Shown here: one piece after another, positions 46,024-61,000 of the stretch
How positions within the stretch are numbered: position 1 is the stretch's first letter
How the letters are laid out: each line of letters begins with the position of its first letter
Origin: Mycteria americana
Taxonomy: Eukaryota > Chordata > Aves > Ciconiiformes > Ciconiidae
NCBI RefSeq assembly: GCF_035582795.1
Contig: NC_134366.1
Coordinates: 150,025,519 to 150,089,518, forward strand
Length of the DNA: 64,000 bases
Reading direction: 5' to 3'
The notes under the pieces: model-generated
What the model was told of the DNA's origin: nothing
What the model saw: the letters and a program-made list of their open reading frames with translations, nothing else
Database searches by the model: none
Position numbers and translations under genes: made by a program

Positions 46024-49000
46024 TAAGTTGAATTCCTAGGATAGTATAAGGTGGAGAAGTGGTGTGAGGTATCCTAAACTATCCCTCTATTTGAATCTCG
46101 TGTCTTGGTTTAAAAAAGAGAAGGCAAAAAAAGCAGTACTACTGCAGCCTGTCCCTCAGCGTACAGACTATATGTAGTGAGGTTTTGTGGTCAAATCTTT
46201 TAAGTGCCACTTTTATACTTTGCTTCGGCAAACGCCGAAGGACTGCAGTTGGCTGTTGCAAACTCGAGCGCTTTGCATTTTGTGTTGCCTCTGAATCGAG
46301 GCTGTAATGAGCAGAGAGGGGAACAGCACAACCCCCTTTTATCCCTGCAAAATGGAGTTTTGAAAAACCAGGCCCCGCTGGGTGCTCGGTGCTCACTGGA
46401 CTTGCTGCAGAGCTGGCACAAAGCGGGCTGGGAGAGGTTAACATCCAGCGGTGCGTGCCTGGGGACACCTCGCTGGAAACTTCTCCTCAGCTTTCTGGTG
46501 ACAACAATGAGGTTTTGCACTCTGAATGCAAATGGTGTGCTACTTCAAACCGGCCCTACTGGGAAAGTAATGAAGAAAATGCCGCATTGTCTGTAAAGGC
46601 AGGCCACGGCTTGCCCGGAGGGTTGCCTTTGGCTCCTGGCACCGTTTGCTGCCTGCCCGGAGCCGGTGGCTGCTGAGCCGGTGCGTGTGACGAGTGGCAG
46701 CGTCCCCGGGGCCCGGTGGCTGCTGGCACCACGGGCGGCGGGGCAGGTGGGGCAGGCCCGTCCCTCTCCCTGCCCCTCCACGGCCTGCGGTGGAAGAGGG
46801 AGTGACCTCCAAAACAGATTTCAAGAATATTGGACTTGCAGAGCATGGCCTGGCCTTTCTTTTTAAAAACTGTAAACAGGCTCATGAAGGAAGTGGTGTT
46901 TGAGCAGAAAATAAAGAGCGAGTCCTGGCTTCCCAGCAGTCTTCGTGGTGGATGGGGCTGTTGGCAGAGCCTCCGGACTCTGCCCTCACCCTGGTAATTG
47001 AAAACTGAGGCGTTGTCCCGCAGCTTTGCGCTGTGTTTTGGGGGGTTTATGTCACTTTTTTGGTGTTCTTCCTCATGACCGTTCATTTTTTCCCCTTCAA
47101 ACTGATTTTAAAAGAATGAAATGGAGGCTTGTTAAGCCTTTTGGTTGCATAACGTGCTGTATCTGAGCCGTAAGCCAGTGGTAATCTGCTCTCCCAGACC
47201 ATCAGAGGCTTCCCCGGGGGACTGCAGCACGGGCCTACGTGTGGACACACATAATTAATAGAGGAAAGACAGCCCCTGCCAGGAGCTGGACCAGGGCCGT
47301 CGGTCTCCAGAAGGGCCCGTGCTCCGTCAGGCTGTTAAGTGAGCAGTTTCAGCACAGCAAGCTCTTGGGGTGCCAGTTTATCTCGATAAGCTAATTTTTC
47401 TGCAAATAAAGTGCAGCTGTGTGTTCTGCTGGACGAGTGTCATTAGTTTTCGTGGGATGTGTCTGGTATGGACTCATTTTTTTTAAAAGAAATGAAATGA
47501 GCTGATGACTCTGCTTTATCAAAATGCCAGTAGCTGTTGCATTCTTCTGCCTCATGGTCTTTGTTTATCATGTCGTTATGAAGTCGAATGAACTTCTGAG
47601 TGACTTTTAAGAAGAGACGTCAGCTACTGACATGAATTGAGTTTTCAGCGAAAATGGTCTTCACCTCCTCGTTTCTCAAAGGCTTCCTGGTTGTTGTCTG
47701 CCTTCATTCAGTTATTGTCGCCAAAAATGGCATCTGAAAATATCTTTCTAGAAAATCTCTTCTGTCCGTTCAAAGTGAGTAAACAAATGCTGCTTGCTGT
47801 GATGTAACGTGTTGCAATTGCCTCCTTGCAGTTGTCTTCACCAACATGCCATAAAAAGCATCCTCCATTTATATTATTTGAAGAATTGTATTTATCGACA
47901 AGTTCCTGAGCAAATTTGCTCATGTATGTTTATCAGAAAACCTTATTTACGCACTTCATGCCTGCCCTATGAAAAGAGGTTTATTCTTGATCAGTGTCTA
48001 ATTTGAGAAGAACTTAAATACAATATCATTGTGTGACAGAAAACTCCTCTACACTTTCTACTGAAACCACATTACAGGTACATTCTTCTATCTAGCTGTA
48101 TAGATGCATATGTTAAAATGTTCCTTTGTGCTGCATTGCTCTCATATGAAATACAGCCCTTGACCACTCTATTTTCTTAGATGTACATGTGCAAGTGTCC
48201 TAGTAATGTTGCAGAACTATTCTGTGTTGTCTTGCTGTGGCAGATCTGAATGTCTTGCTGTATGGTCTCCCTAAGCAGAGTCTTTACACCTCCCCTCTTT
48301 GTCCTCAGATTTTTTTTTAAGCTCCCAGAACCTAGGGAGATGAGCAGGTTTGTGCGAGGTCAGGTCTGTTAAGCAGCCAACGTCCATAACAGGCTGATGA
48401 AACACCTTTTTGCTTGTTCCATTTCCGAGTGCCGAGTGACCCTTTTACTGAAGCAAACAGAAACAGGAACTAAGAAGCTTTCTAATGCTATCAGTGTAGC
48501 AACCTTTTTTATTGCTTGCAGAGAAAAAACTGTGGTTGGAGTTAAACTTTTGTTATTAATCTGGGGTTAGTCTTGTAAAGTGCAATTGCTTTGGACATAT
48601 CTGCAATGAAACCTTAAGAGAATTTGTCCATTTGATTGATGGCTATATGGAGCAGATTGTGTGCTGTATTTTTGAAGCACAACTGTCGGAAATAAGGGGC
48701 AGATAATTGGAATACATTCGTGCTTTATCTAGAATAACTCAGGGCTGACAGGTTACTTATGCATTGTGTGCACTATTTTTTTCAACACTTAACCATGTTA
48801 AGTAGTGTAAAGATGCCAGTGCTGAATTAGTTGCTTCTGTAAAATGTTACTTAAAAGGTGTTATTCTGATACTTGAAAACTTTACTGAATTGATAACTTA
48901 GAAAACATCTGTTCTTTCTATTCACTCCACAAGGTGCAGGTTTAACAAGGAAACAGGAAAGTTGATCTAACATCCAGAAATAAAATATCACTAGCAGAGA

Positions 49001-52000
49001 TTTTGTGGACTCAATTTCTATCAGTTTAAATCTCTTTCTTTTACCCTTCTCCCTGGGCAGCCTCCTCTGTATGTCTTGGCCCACAGCTGAGAGTCTAGTT
49101 ATCAAGTGTGATACAGAAGTTGGTATCAAATCTAAATCTCTCAGTGCCTGTGTGGGCTGTCACTTGAGTACATTTTATAGCGTGCCGTTGGATTAAAACA
49201 GGGTAGGTCTTAGTAGTTCTGATGACACCAAGGAGTAGTATGGGTCACTGGCCACACAAGCTTTCAAGATATGAAACTTCAAAGTAAAAGGATGAGCAAG
49301 AGTTGCTTCCCCAAACAGGATCACCCCATAAATCTTTTTGGTAAGTAGGAAAGTAGAAGCAGCATGGATGTGGCTGCTCGACTGTAGCTATTCATAAGTT
49401 ACAATCCAAGGAAGACTGCTGTCCTAGCACTGGCCTTCTCGGTTGATATCTCCAGGCACGAGTTTGCAGAAGACCATGAGATTGCTTTTTGATGTGTGCT
49501 GATACTTGTCAGGTTGAGGTTTGCTTTTCCTACCATGCCACAGAAATATAGTCCTCAAACTGGAGACTTTTATCTGATAAGAGATTTAAGAATAAAGCAG
49601 AGTGTTTGGTTTTTGAGTTTGAAGTATGAGAAATTTACCTTTCATTTTCTTCTTCCCTTCCTCACCTCCCAAGCCAGGTGATGTGTTTTCTTACTCAGTA
49701 GATAAATACACTTGCTAGCTTCTGTTTCTCTATGATACGTATATATTAAAAAAGAAAAAAAGTGCCAACAAGGCAAAAGAAAGCATGCAAGTTAAATAGC
49801 ACGGTCCTGAAAATATGTGGATTTGGTCTGTTTTGTCCGCTGTGCATTCACCTTGCTCCCTCTCAGGAGGTGGCTTAGGTGTGTAGCCAGATTCCTGGCA
49901 GCAGGGCAGTGATCTGTAGGCTATTAGAAGCATATCAGGAAAGTGGAGAAAAAAAGAAATAAAAAGGGAACTTGACAGACCCCTTTCTGGTTTCTGCTTA
50001 GTATCTCCCTGTTTTGTGCTGTATTGTAAGCAGTGCTTTAGCAATAATACAGACAAAGCCTAACAAAGAGACTTGCTTGCTGGCAGAAAGTTGCTTAAAA
50101 TAACTTACTGAGGATAAAGAGGCTGCCCAGGTCAATAATGCTGTGAAATCCTCCATGTGTAACAGCTCCAGGAGGTTTTGTAGGCATATGGATTTTTAAA
50201 AGCTTTAGACAGTTGATAAGGCAGTAAAGATTGTAGAGTGCTGCTAACCTTGTATTGATGGTGCTGGGACAGTTTTATGAAGATTCGGAGTTTGGCTATA
50301 GAAATACTGAAATATTTGTTCCCTTCAGCAGAATTCTGATTTAAAGTATGAATGCTAGAAAGAAAGGGTTGTTCTTTGTTAACAGATATTTAATACCATT
50401 AAGAGTCTTTGTTGTATTTCACTCTTCAGTCAGATCAATGACTGTTAAAAATGCTGTCAAACAACTTACCTGGCTTGCTTTCCTTTAAATCAAGGGAAGC
50501 TAATTTATCAAATATAGTGTAATTTATCCCTACCTTCATTATGAATGTAATTCTTTTGGTTCTAGTTTTACGTAGTATTATTTTTAAAACATCAGCTGAA
50601 GGTAATCAATATGAAGCTTATTTCAGCCAGTTTTCATTAAAGGTAGCCACTCATGATAACTGGGAGAGATTATGTTATCAGTTCCCTAATCCTTCAATTA
50701 AAGCACCAGATTTCTTGACCATGCTTTAAACCAAAAAATTGTAATGTGCTGTTTGAAGGTGGTCCGTTATATAATTCCAGTTGAAACTTTTATTTTGAGA
50801 AATTCCTATATGTTCATCTTCGGAGTTGTTTGATCCATGTTCTGCCACATCCACGTGCACCCCTCATAGGGAGAGAGTAGCACAGGGGAGAGGGGCAGGA
50901 GCTGGGGTTGTGGTGGGGAGGGAACCTCTGGAGAAAATCAGGGGTCAGCCTTTCCACTGCTCGTGGAGTAACTCTTATTTTAGCATACCTTATTCTATGC
51001 GGTTTCAGCTTGATGCTTTCTGTGTACGTTTGTGGGGTTTTTTAAGAGCAGACATAATGTTAGATGGTTCTTAGGAATATGAATGCATGTTAATTGTTAC
51101 GGTGTGCAGAAGTGTCTTAGAGCAGGTATGGAGGCTCACAGCAGACTGCCTCACCGAGGCTCTGCCTTGTTTTCTCTTGCTGTGCAGTTGATATGAGGTC
51201 AGCCAGCTGCAAAACTGTGTGGCGAGAAATTCCTGACAATATAGTTCAAACTCTCTTTTAGTGGTTCTGCTCAGTGTATCCACCTAGTTTCCGAATGCAA
51301 CCCTGGGCTGTATTTGTCTCAGAAGAAATTGTCCCCTTGGTTCCCTTGCCCAGTCTGATGCTGCACTGCAAGCCCCAGGGAGCCACCAGGAGAGTCAAAG
51401 ACGGAGGGGGGGCAGGAGGGAAAATCCTTCCTTCTTGCCTCGGCCCCAGCTGGCTAGGAAGTTGGCTGGTGCTGCAGGCAGGGTGCCGTGTTCCCCCCCA
51501 GCCCAACCTGTCTGTCGTCTTTGGCTTGCGTTAGGTGATGCACCAGTTCCTTCTCCCTGGTGGAAGGAGGGGAGTCGTGCCTGAAGGGCAGCATACCAGA
51601 CAGAAGACTGCTCCTGAAGCCACGTAGCCTGTACAAGCCGCCGTATCTCTGATTTCACTCAACTGCTTTTATAGTAGAAGTTATTAGAGTGATGTTTAAT
51701 CCCATCTGAAGTAAATTCATTTCTTATCTTTGTATGCATCAAAGAGGGTATGAACACCAAGCCTTTGTAGCAAAAATTCAGTTAAGAAAGATGGGATCAG
51801 AGTGCCGAATCCAACAACTTAATCTTGTAGACCAGTGAGATGAGTGGGTGTTAGACTAGTTGGCACCTGGAAACAGCAATAAAGTCATCTTTGTTGTCTT
51901 ACTGTTTGGAGATCTGGAACACAAAGAGGTATCTTACAAGGATGTACCTGGTCTCTCAATGCTTTCTGTGTTTGCTGTCTCTGTCTGAGAAGACTATACC

Positions 52001-55000
52001 AGTGGAAAGAGTAGCAGTGATACCATTTATCCTTTTGCTGCAGAGATTATGGCTTCTGGCCTAATTTAATCAAGTTTTGGATTTACCAGTGCTTTTCCTG
52101 CCAGAGGACAAACTGACACCCTAGCTCTGTGCTTCCAGCCACCACCCAACAAGTTGGAAGTAGTTAACTGGATAAATGAAGTTGTGATCATTTTCATGGA
52201 CTGGAGAAAGAAGTCGGCACATGCAGCACATTCTGCTGGCTAATGCAAAGTTCACATTGATGTGCAGTTCAGTTTGCATTTTGCATCATTAGACAGTACC
52301 AGTTTTGAGCAGAAAATCTTCTCTGTCAGCACCTGAAGTAGTATAAAGATGATGATTTGGGGGTTTTTGTTTGTTTGTTGGGTTTTTAAAAAATATTTGT
52401 TTAAAGGGTGATTCTTTCCTCTCGTGTTGAGTGCACAGCCTGCATATTCTGTTGTAACGAAACTGAGAGTCCTGGTACAAAGGTGTTTCATTTAAGCATA
52501 CCTAAAGCTTATTTGAGCTCTGCTTTCCTTAAGTAAGAATCTAGTGAACCTGGGATATGAATGTGTTACCACCAACATTGATCTCAGTTCTAGAGGATCA
52601 TTTAGAGCAGTTTATGACCATCTTCTGAAATAGGTTGCATGTGTTTGTGGGAGGGAGGGAGGGAAGTTCCTTCAGCTAATTGCTACGATAGCACATAATT
52701 TTAGAAAGATCAAACAGATTTTAGATCTACCAGTGGCCGTTTTTCCACCTGTGGGGAGCTTTGGTGGGATGTCACCAAGAGTCTGCTGGCTGCAGGTGGC
52801 AAACAAGTGTCCACTGAGAGATTTGCAGACCTTGTTGTTCAACGAGTAAGTCTCTGTTGAATAACAGGTTGTGCATTCAAGAATTGGAAATGCTCACTCC
52901 TTAAACTGTGAAGTCTGATTCTTCCTCACCTCTGAGAAACTTCAGTTGCCGTACATAACCTTTGCTAGTAATATTTAATTGGTGCTTGATGTAACTTTAA
53001 TAATATAGTTGTTTTATATGTAATTTCCCTGTTTATGCAAAAGGAATGTAATTGATTGAGACAGTTTATTGCCAATTCTTGCTACTAATGGCAAAAATAT
53101 TAGTTAAATGATTCCACGTTAGTTGATTCTGGGCTCCTCACATGGGGTTATTTTGTTGAAATCCACAGATTGGAAGGGAATCAATATGGGGCTTTTGAAA
53201 CTGGTGGAGGTTTGCAGTGCTCCCACTACGATTGATTACAGCTGCTTTTGTAGGGCTTTAAAAAGAACAATCTGTATTAAAAACATCATTCATTGGTATG
53301 AGCTCGAACAGCTCCAAATAGGTTTCCATGGGGGCTGCCCTGCAATTTGACCATTTCAAGGGATTGCAGTAATCACCAGTGGGCCAGGGCAGCGAGGCAG
53401 AGGAAAGGCTATTAGGTGGGGAGTTATTGGCATGCATGCCAAAGAGGTTACCCTGGCAGCTTTAATCATTCATCCACATTCTCAAGAGGAGGGAGGAAAA
53501 TATAAGTGTTAGTTCTTCTGATTGATTAGGAAAAAGGATCAGTAAAGCATGAAGGGAGAGGGGAGATGTGCGTGGAAGAGCCAGGGCGCGTTAGATTTAA
53601 AAGCACTGACTGGGGCAGGTACGTGTAGTTATGACCTCTATACCAAAAGCTACCTGCTTCTCCCGTTACTGTCAGACTTGTGACTGGTGGTTCAAAGACA
53701 GGCTAACCTCTTCATTCAGCATTTTCAAAGGAGCACATTTAGCTTCTTGGTCACGGCTGTGCCTTAAATTTAACCTGTCTGCACATGGGCTGATGTGTCC
53801 TTAAAAAACTGATTAGCATTTTGAGCTGTGACAACGATTTGCATGGTGGTTTTGATCCTATTTTTGGTGAAACTGATGGGTACTTTATGGAAAATGTGCA
53901 GAAAATTGCTATGCTAATTGAGATAAATCAATCCGTGATGCACATTGCTGGCTGCTGGCTTCTGATGCTGTTTCGCCTGCACATTGCCCTTTAGTATTTC
54001 AGTCTGGAGTAGCGCTTCAGAAGCTGATTCAGCTGTAGCTCTTCTAAAATAGTTTCCCTGTTGTATCATGCCTACGTCAAAGGCAGAGTTGAAGAATAAA
54101 CTGTTCTTTGCACCGATTGATGGCTTGGCATGAAACTGAAAAGGCTTTGAATCTTTTAATTTTGGGATTCCCAGAGAAACTTTGGTATTAAACTTCTACT
54201 TTTATGTGGGAAACAAGAATTGCTGTGTACTGTACCTTGACTGTTAAGCAGTCTTGAGGTTTTCAAGGTAAAGGAGACAACTAAACTGCAGTGTTCAATT
54301 CTGGGTTTCATGTACAAGGAAAGACCTGTTGGTGCGGAGTCAGGGAATGTGATACAATGTCAAATCAGGGGATTCACATAAACAGAACAACAGTACTGTT
54401 TGCTTGGGTTGGTGTATCAGATTTGCCCTGTCCCTCTATCATTTCTAAGTAACCATTTTTAAGTTAGAGCAAGTTTATGTGGTCATTGGATTAGGAAGGT
54501 CCCTTGGTCCTAACCTGTAGCTTGTGTGGAGGTGATCTGACTATGCAGCTCCTCAGCTGTAGGTCTGGGGAAGGACCAACAGGGCTGGTCCTCTCTCGAG
54601 CTTGGGCTTTTGGCATGAACTGCTGTAGAACTGCAGGAAACTTCCATTGCTGGAGAAAGAAAATAAAATGCTGCAGTTTCATATCCTGTGATCCAGGTAG
54701 CTTTTACTTGCTGAGTTGTGAGATGAGGCTGTGGGACTTCTTCTGAGGAGACTCTGCCCAGGTGAAGAACTGTTCTTCACTGGGGTATAGCAGTGACAGA
54801 GATCCACAGAGGTAAAGGTTTGTTGTTCCAGAAAATTCTGCATAACTGAATGAAGATGTAGGTATCTTCTTGCAGGGTAGATGATGAAGGCATCTTTTCT
54901 AGGGGCAGACCTAACTATGGTCTCGCTCAGCTAGCAGTCCTGTAATACTACTTCACATGAGCTTGAGCCTAGTTGGATAGCCTAGGAGGGCTGTTGGGTA

Positions 55001-58000
55001 ACTGATGAGGATCTCTTTTTGTTAATTTACTAAATATCTGTTGCAGCTGGAGAGCATGGAGCAAGTTGATTGATCTATCCTTCATCATGAATCGTGCTGT
55101 CGGTACTCATGCGTAAGGATAGAAAGCTCTGCCTGATCTTGCTGCTGTGCTTGCTTGCCTCCCTCCTGCATCTTCATACATCAACCTCTGTCCCACCCTG
55201 GGCAACACAGTTTCTGGATAAGGGATTAGATTAATAGACTAAAGTTTGGTCTTTATGTGCATCTGGTAGATAAATGATGCACAAGTGGAAATGGGACTCT
55301 GTGAAAAGAAGTGGAAAGATAGAAGCTTTTTCCATTGGAATTTACCTCAAACAGGCTGGAACTTTAGAGGACATTTATCTTTCTCCTCAAAGCAGGACAA
55401 GACTCGGCTCTAAAGCTGTAAGCAGGCCAAAGACCCACTACACAGATCTGTGAGCCTTTATAATGGGAAGAAAAACATTTTCAACTAAGCTTGAACAAGT
55501 TCTCCTGTTACTGTTTTAAGTTCTGTTATCATATAACGTACCATACGGCATGTAATTACACATTAGGGAGTATTTCTAAAGGCACAAATGACTGTTAGAA
55601 AACAGGCACACGAGTTTATATGACTTCATGAAGAGTGTGAACTTAAATCTATCAACTGCAGCACAGTTATTTCTTTGGTGCGTGGCCGTAAGTGAACAGT
55701 AGCTGATGTGGTGGTGGTGGCTTGTTGGTGTCTCCTTACCCCGGGGGGCTCTTTGCCTTGGAGCATTTCCCTGTGAGCACCATGGATGTGGTGTATTTTC
55801 TTTAGCGGGAGCCATGACATAGACTGCTGAAATGCCTGACGCTGGCAAGAGTTGTTTTATTACTGCCATCCCTGTCAAATACGCCTCTGTTTTGGTAATT
55901 AGTCTGGCGTAACAGACTGTGCGCATCTTAAAAGCCAGCATATTTTGACTCTTGGCTCTGACATGAGGCAATCTCTGTAAATCAGCTCTTTTGGTAGACT
56001 CCTCTATTGTTGAATGCTAGCGGTAGTAGAAGCAGTCTGCAGTACTTGTGTTTATTTTGGGCTCTCCGCCTTTCCTCGGCAGCCACGAGCGGTCAAACCC
56101 TTTCTTTATCTGTCGTGAGAGATTGGAGGCCTAAAGCTATAGTTTTGTGCAGCATCAGGAAGTTCTTCCGCATGAGGTACAAGGAGCATGAATAATCTTT
56201 CTGGCATGTGCTCCAGCCGCAGTAGCGGCTCTGCGCTGCACCAGACAGGGTCTCAGCCTGCCGCGCTGCTGCCGGCACTGGCGCCGTCCCCATGGGCAAA
56301 CACCCCACTTACAACTAGTAGGGACACCCACACAAAGCCGATTTACTCTTGCAGCCTTACCTGAAGAAGGGAGGCAAACGTTCTCTAAGATTTTGGAAAC
56401 GAGTTCTCCAGAATGAGTCACAGCAATCAAAGCTTGTTATTTAATTGGCCAAAGCCAGCGGTGGGGGAGGAGGTGGCTTTTGCAAATTTGGTCCAGGCAG
56501 TTCCCATCGCGAGGCTGGTTTTCACATTGGGCACATAGATGAGCAGGAGGACTGGCATGGGAAGGCAGCAGCCTTGGGGAGTGCTTGGAGAGTTTAAGCC
56601 ATTCCGAGGTAAAACTGGGAGATGGTAACTGTGTCAAAATGGTTCAGGGGAAATGAGCAATGCAGACGTTGGCTTCTGTATGAAACCCTTGCTCTCAAAC
56701 TTGCAAAATTCAGTCTGGGGCTTGTCGTTATGGAAAGAATATTTTTGCTGCAATCACAGTTACCCAGACCATGGTGTAGAGCAGCTTTCCTGCGGCCAGT
56801 ACCCACTCCGCTAACATCACTGTTGTGCAGGCAGCGTGGTTTCTCCAAGGAAGAAAATGGGGAGTCCTTAGAGTGTTGTGCTTGCATTACGTCACTAATT
56901 ATTAGCGTCTTATTTCTGAAAAAATCCCACAACTGCCCACCACCGTGCCTCTCACCACAGGTTCTGCCGAAGGCCCCACCACAGCTGGCACAGTGCAATG
57001 AAGTGGGGTTTGCCGGGAAGAGTTTGGCCTGTGAGTCCTTAAAAGTGGCCACCACCACCTTGAAAAGAAATAGTGGGGACTAATTCTTTCCTTCCCTTTT
57101 CTTCTGTGCCCAGTGTAGGTCATAGCAGTGAAAAGAAAGGCAGGCATCTGTAATAAGACAATTAGCGGTAAATATGCCTCATAACATAAAATCCTACTTG
57201 AAAATTACGTGTTTGTAGCAGGGTACACGCGGGCAGTGTAAGGATGTGCAGGCTGAAGGAGGTCAATGAGCACTGCCAGAGCCAGCAGATGCTTACCTCT
57301 GGGAACCAGTAACACAAGGGGAAATGGAAGGTGGATGCTCTTCTGTTTAGCATGTTTCTCTGGGAAAACCTAGTGCTTTGAGGTGTAAATCTGATTTTCA
57401 GGTTTTGTGCTTTATAGAGTTTTTTTATCTAAAATCATGACTCTCATTCCTGGACAAGGTTAACGAGGTTTTAAGGGGACAGTGAAATAGCTTTCCTGGT
57501 GTGATGAGGGAAGGCAAAGAAATGGCAAACAATGATAGCAGGACGCCTGCTGGCTTCGGGGTCGGCAATGCTGAGGTCCATTAGGACTAACTCCTGTTGG
57601 GTGGCAGATCATAGTTCCTTTTTCAGGAAGCCTAGGGGGAAATACAGCTTCTCCTTTACACAGCTACCTTTTCTCCTGCCTTCAATGGGAGTCTCTGCAG
57701 TGGCCCTTGGGCTTCAGATGAATGCATTCAGGTAGTTAGCTTTCCAAAAATGGAGTGTACATGAAGAATACATCACTTCAGTGAATTCAGACTCACCAGC
57801 TGAACATGCTTTTATACAAGCACTAATAGAACAGCACTATCTGTTAATAGAAGAGGAAAATCTGTTTTCTTTCTCCTTCTTATGTGTAAGATTTCCACCT
57901 AATCAACAGCTGTAATGCTTGCAAATTTTCAGAGCCTTCTGGCTTAGATATTTGGGATATAACATCACTTTTAAAATATTAGTCTCTGGTTCTGTGCATA

Positions 58001-61000
58001 CTAAATGGGTTACCTCTAAAAGACTTCCATCTGGGGAAGAAGGGAGGCAACGTACCATTAATAACCCGGCTGCAAACCTCAAATTCTCTGTCCCATACAT
58101 ATACCCAAAAAGGCAGAGAACAGAAATTTGAGTGCATCTGTAAGTAATAAAATGTTTCCTTCCATATGTCAGTTACTCATCGCTCTTCCGTCTGAGTTTC
58201 AGCCACGACAGCTATGGTAGACATTACTTCTTCACTGCTCCTCACACCAGCTTTCTTGGCTTCGTCCACACGGCATAAATGTCTTTAATGTCTTACTCCT
58301 AAATCATCCCCACGTAATGGGAGGACTGACTGTGACAGCAGCACTGGAAAAGGGAATGGCTATTGCAGGGCACTTGATACTTTTTTTTTTTTTAAATGAA
58401 GCATGCCATCCTTTCCTCCTGTTGACTGAAGATTGTTTTCAAGTTTTTGCCATTGTGATTTTAATGAATGATTTATGCCTTTCATGAGATGATGAGTCAG
58501 AAAAAGTTTTTTTTTGCTTTGTTTCCTCTCTCATTTAGTGTCAGAATGAGAGCTTTTTTTATTAAATACATCCTGGATGATCTAAATTTATTAAATTACA
58601 ACTCATTAAAAATGTAAGCTTGAGTAAAATAAAGACTTTGAGATTTCAAATTCAACATATAACTGGTATGGGAATATCTTTTATCTAGTACTTAATGGGT
58701 GCTAATCTACACTACATCCATGAGATTTAGATTTATGCCAGTGTAGTCAATAACCAGACAGGAATCAGTGATCATTGGCATGTAGCATGTGAAGTATTTA
58801 GGTCACAGGATTTTGCAGCATTATGTTCCTGGAATAAAAATGTAAGTGGGATAACAATGATGGGCAAGAACGCAATCTCTGTCAAGAGGTAACGAGCAGT
58901 TTTTGTGGCTTCAGGGCCAGATTAAAGGACTGATAACAGAGACATCCTTGCCTGGTGTTCCTGCCGTTTTAATAGATCTGAAAATAAGGCTGTTACATAA
59001 AAGTGACGTGAGGGCCCTCATTTCAATTGTTAGCCATAGGAAATAGTCCCTTAAATATTTGGCCTTCATAATAACTAAAAATAGATTTATGGAGTTAGAA
59101 TTTGCAAACTTTTTTTATTTTTCCTCCTAAGCATATTAAAGTGCTAGTACAGACCTTTCTCTGTCCAAGTTTACTGACAACAGACTTGTTTTTCCAACTT
59201 ATCTTTTGTGAACACCCTGGAAGTAGTCCACAGGCCCCCATGGATTCCCAGCTGACAAGCGAGAAAACATTTCTAGAGCAAATATTAAATCAAATTTATT
59301 TTTACATAGCATAAAATTACAAAGCATAGCTTCACTGCTTGATACTCACTTAAGCACCATGAAGTATTCTTTTATTTTCATTAACCGTCTCTCATTTTTC
59401 TGAGCTTAATCTTCACAGAATTATTTTTAACGGCTATGCATTTTTTGTTAACTGTTGGGCTTTTCTTTTTATTCTTAACCTTAAGGCAGTTTTTCATTCC
59501 AATGGAACTAAGGCAGCTACGTGCTTCTGAGCAACTGGGAAAAGAGGTGCAAGCTGTGGGTGTAGACAGGGTGCCCCTACCCCAAGTCTACTAGCCAGCG
59601 TGCAAAGAGAGTCTATTTGGGGACAGCCCAGTGCATTTGTCTGTGCAAATGCCTGGGATTTTTAAGCCAGGGTATGCTTCTTTGTGCCTTTGGTTTGAGA
59701 GCGTGCTTGTGTCCTGCCCAAGTTCCGCTACAGAAGAATCGTTCGTACTGGAAGCGAGCTGAAGCAAGGGGTTCTGGCCAGAGAAGCTGCAGAGCATCTT
59801 CCTCAGATGGAGCTTGATGTCTGATCTGAATGCATTTGGGGTTCACTGTACCATATATTTCTCCTTATAGTAAATACTGTACTGGATCTATAAGACTGTG
59901 GGGAATAGCTTTCTCATTCTAATGGCGTTGTGCCATCCACAATACTAGGTATTAAATAATGTTTCACATTGTATCCTTTGTATCCCCAGAATAAAATACA
60001 ATGGATGTTCAAATTGCTGGTGAAAACTACCCAGGCTTTTCTTCCATTTCTGTCCCTCTGTTTTCAGCTGGTTTAAATCTTGAGAACATCTCAGCATAGC
60101 TAGAAATGAAAGCTTTTGGCAGCTGAAAAGCTGTAATTCATCGAAAGAAAAGGAGTGAATATGATGGTGGGGAGCCCGGCTGACCAGGCTCTTGCAGCTT
60201 GGGCTGGATTGGGTTAGCTGCTCAGCTGTCTTACAAAAACTGAATCTTTAGGAGAACTGTCAGGGATCATTTCTGTCTTCTCTGACTCCTGTGAGGCTGG
60301 TAAGAGCAAAAAAGCAGGGTTGGTTTTTTTGGAGGGGGGTGTAGTTTTGGGTTTTTGTTTGTTTTTTGAGTTCTGCTAAGCTTGCTTCTGATAGACAGAA
60401 GTGGGAAATAGCCTAGGGAATAAATTGATTGGTAAGTTCATATTTTTATCCAACACTAAAAATTCTGGGCACGGATGTGTGATGCTTCTGTTCTCATGCA
60501 GACTAATTTTCATTCACTAACATTTGCAAACTCGGGCTGTTTCTCAGCTGTTGCCAAATGCTATTGGCAATTCCCATTGTTAGGAAATTTCTCCAGGTAG
60601 GTCTTCAAATTTTTTTCCCAGCATGGCGCTGGGTAATATTTACTACCTCTGATACCTTTTGAATATTGTATGCCTTTTCTATACTCGTGGGCAGCCACCT
60701 GCATTAAATATGTTTTGTTTTTTCCTGCCTGATACTGAGGAGTGGGCTGTTTTGTACCACGATTGTGGCTGAAAGTAAAATGGGGTGAAGTGGCTTGGTC
60801 CATTGTGGCAGCCTGATCAACAGCAGGATATTTGTCCTGTGACAGGGAGTTGTTTTCCTATACGGAAACAGTCTCAGCTGTGTCTTAATTACAATACCAC
60901 CTTTACACTAACCGAGGTACTTCAGGCCTTTCTTTGGAGACATCTTTTAAAGGAATTAAGTCATTTGATGGTGACCAGACATCGTCTTGAATTTCTACTT

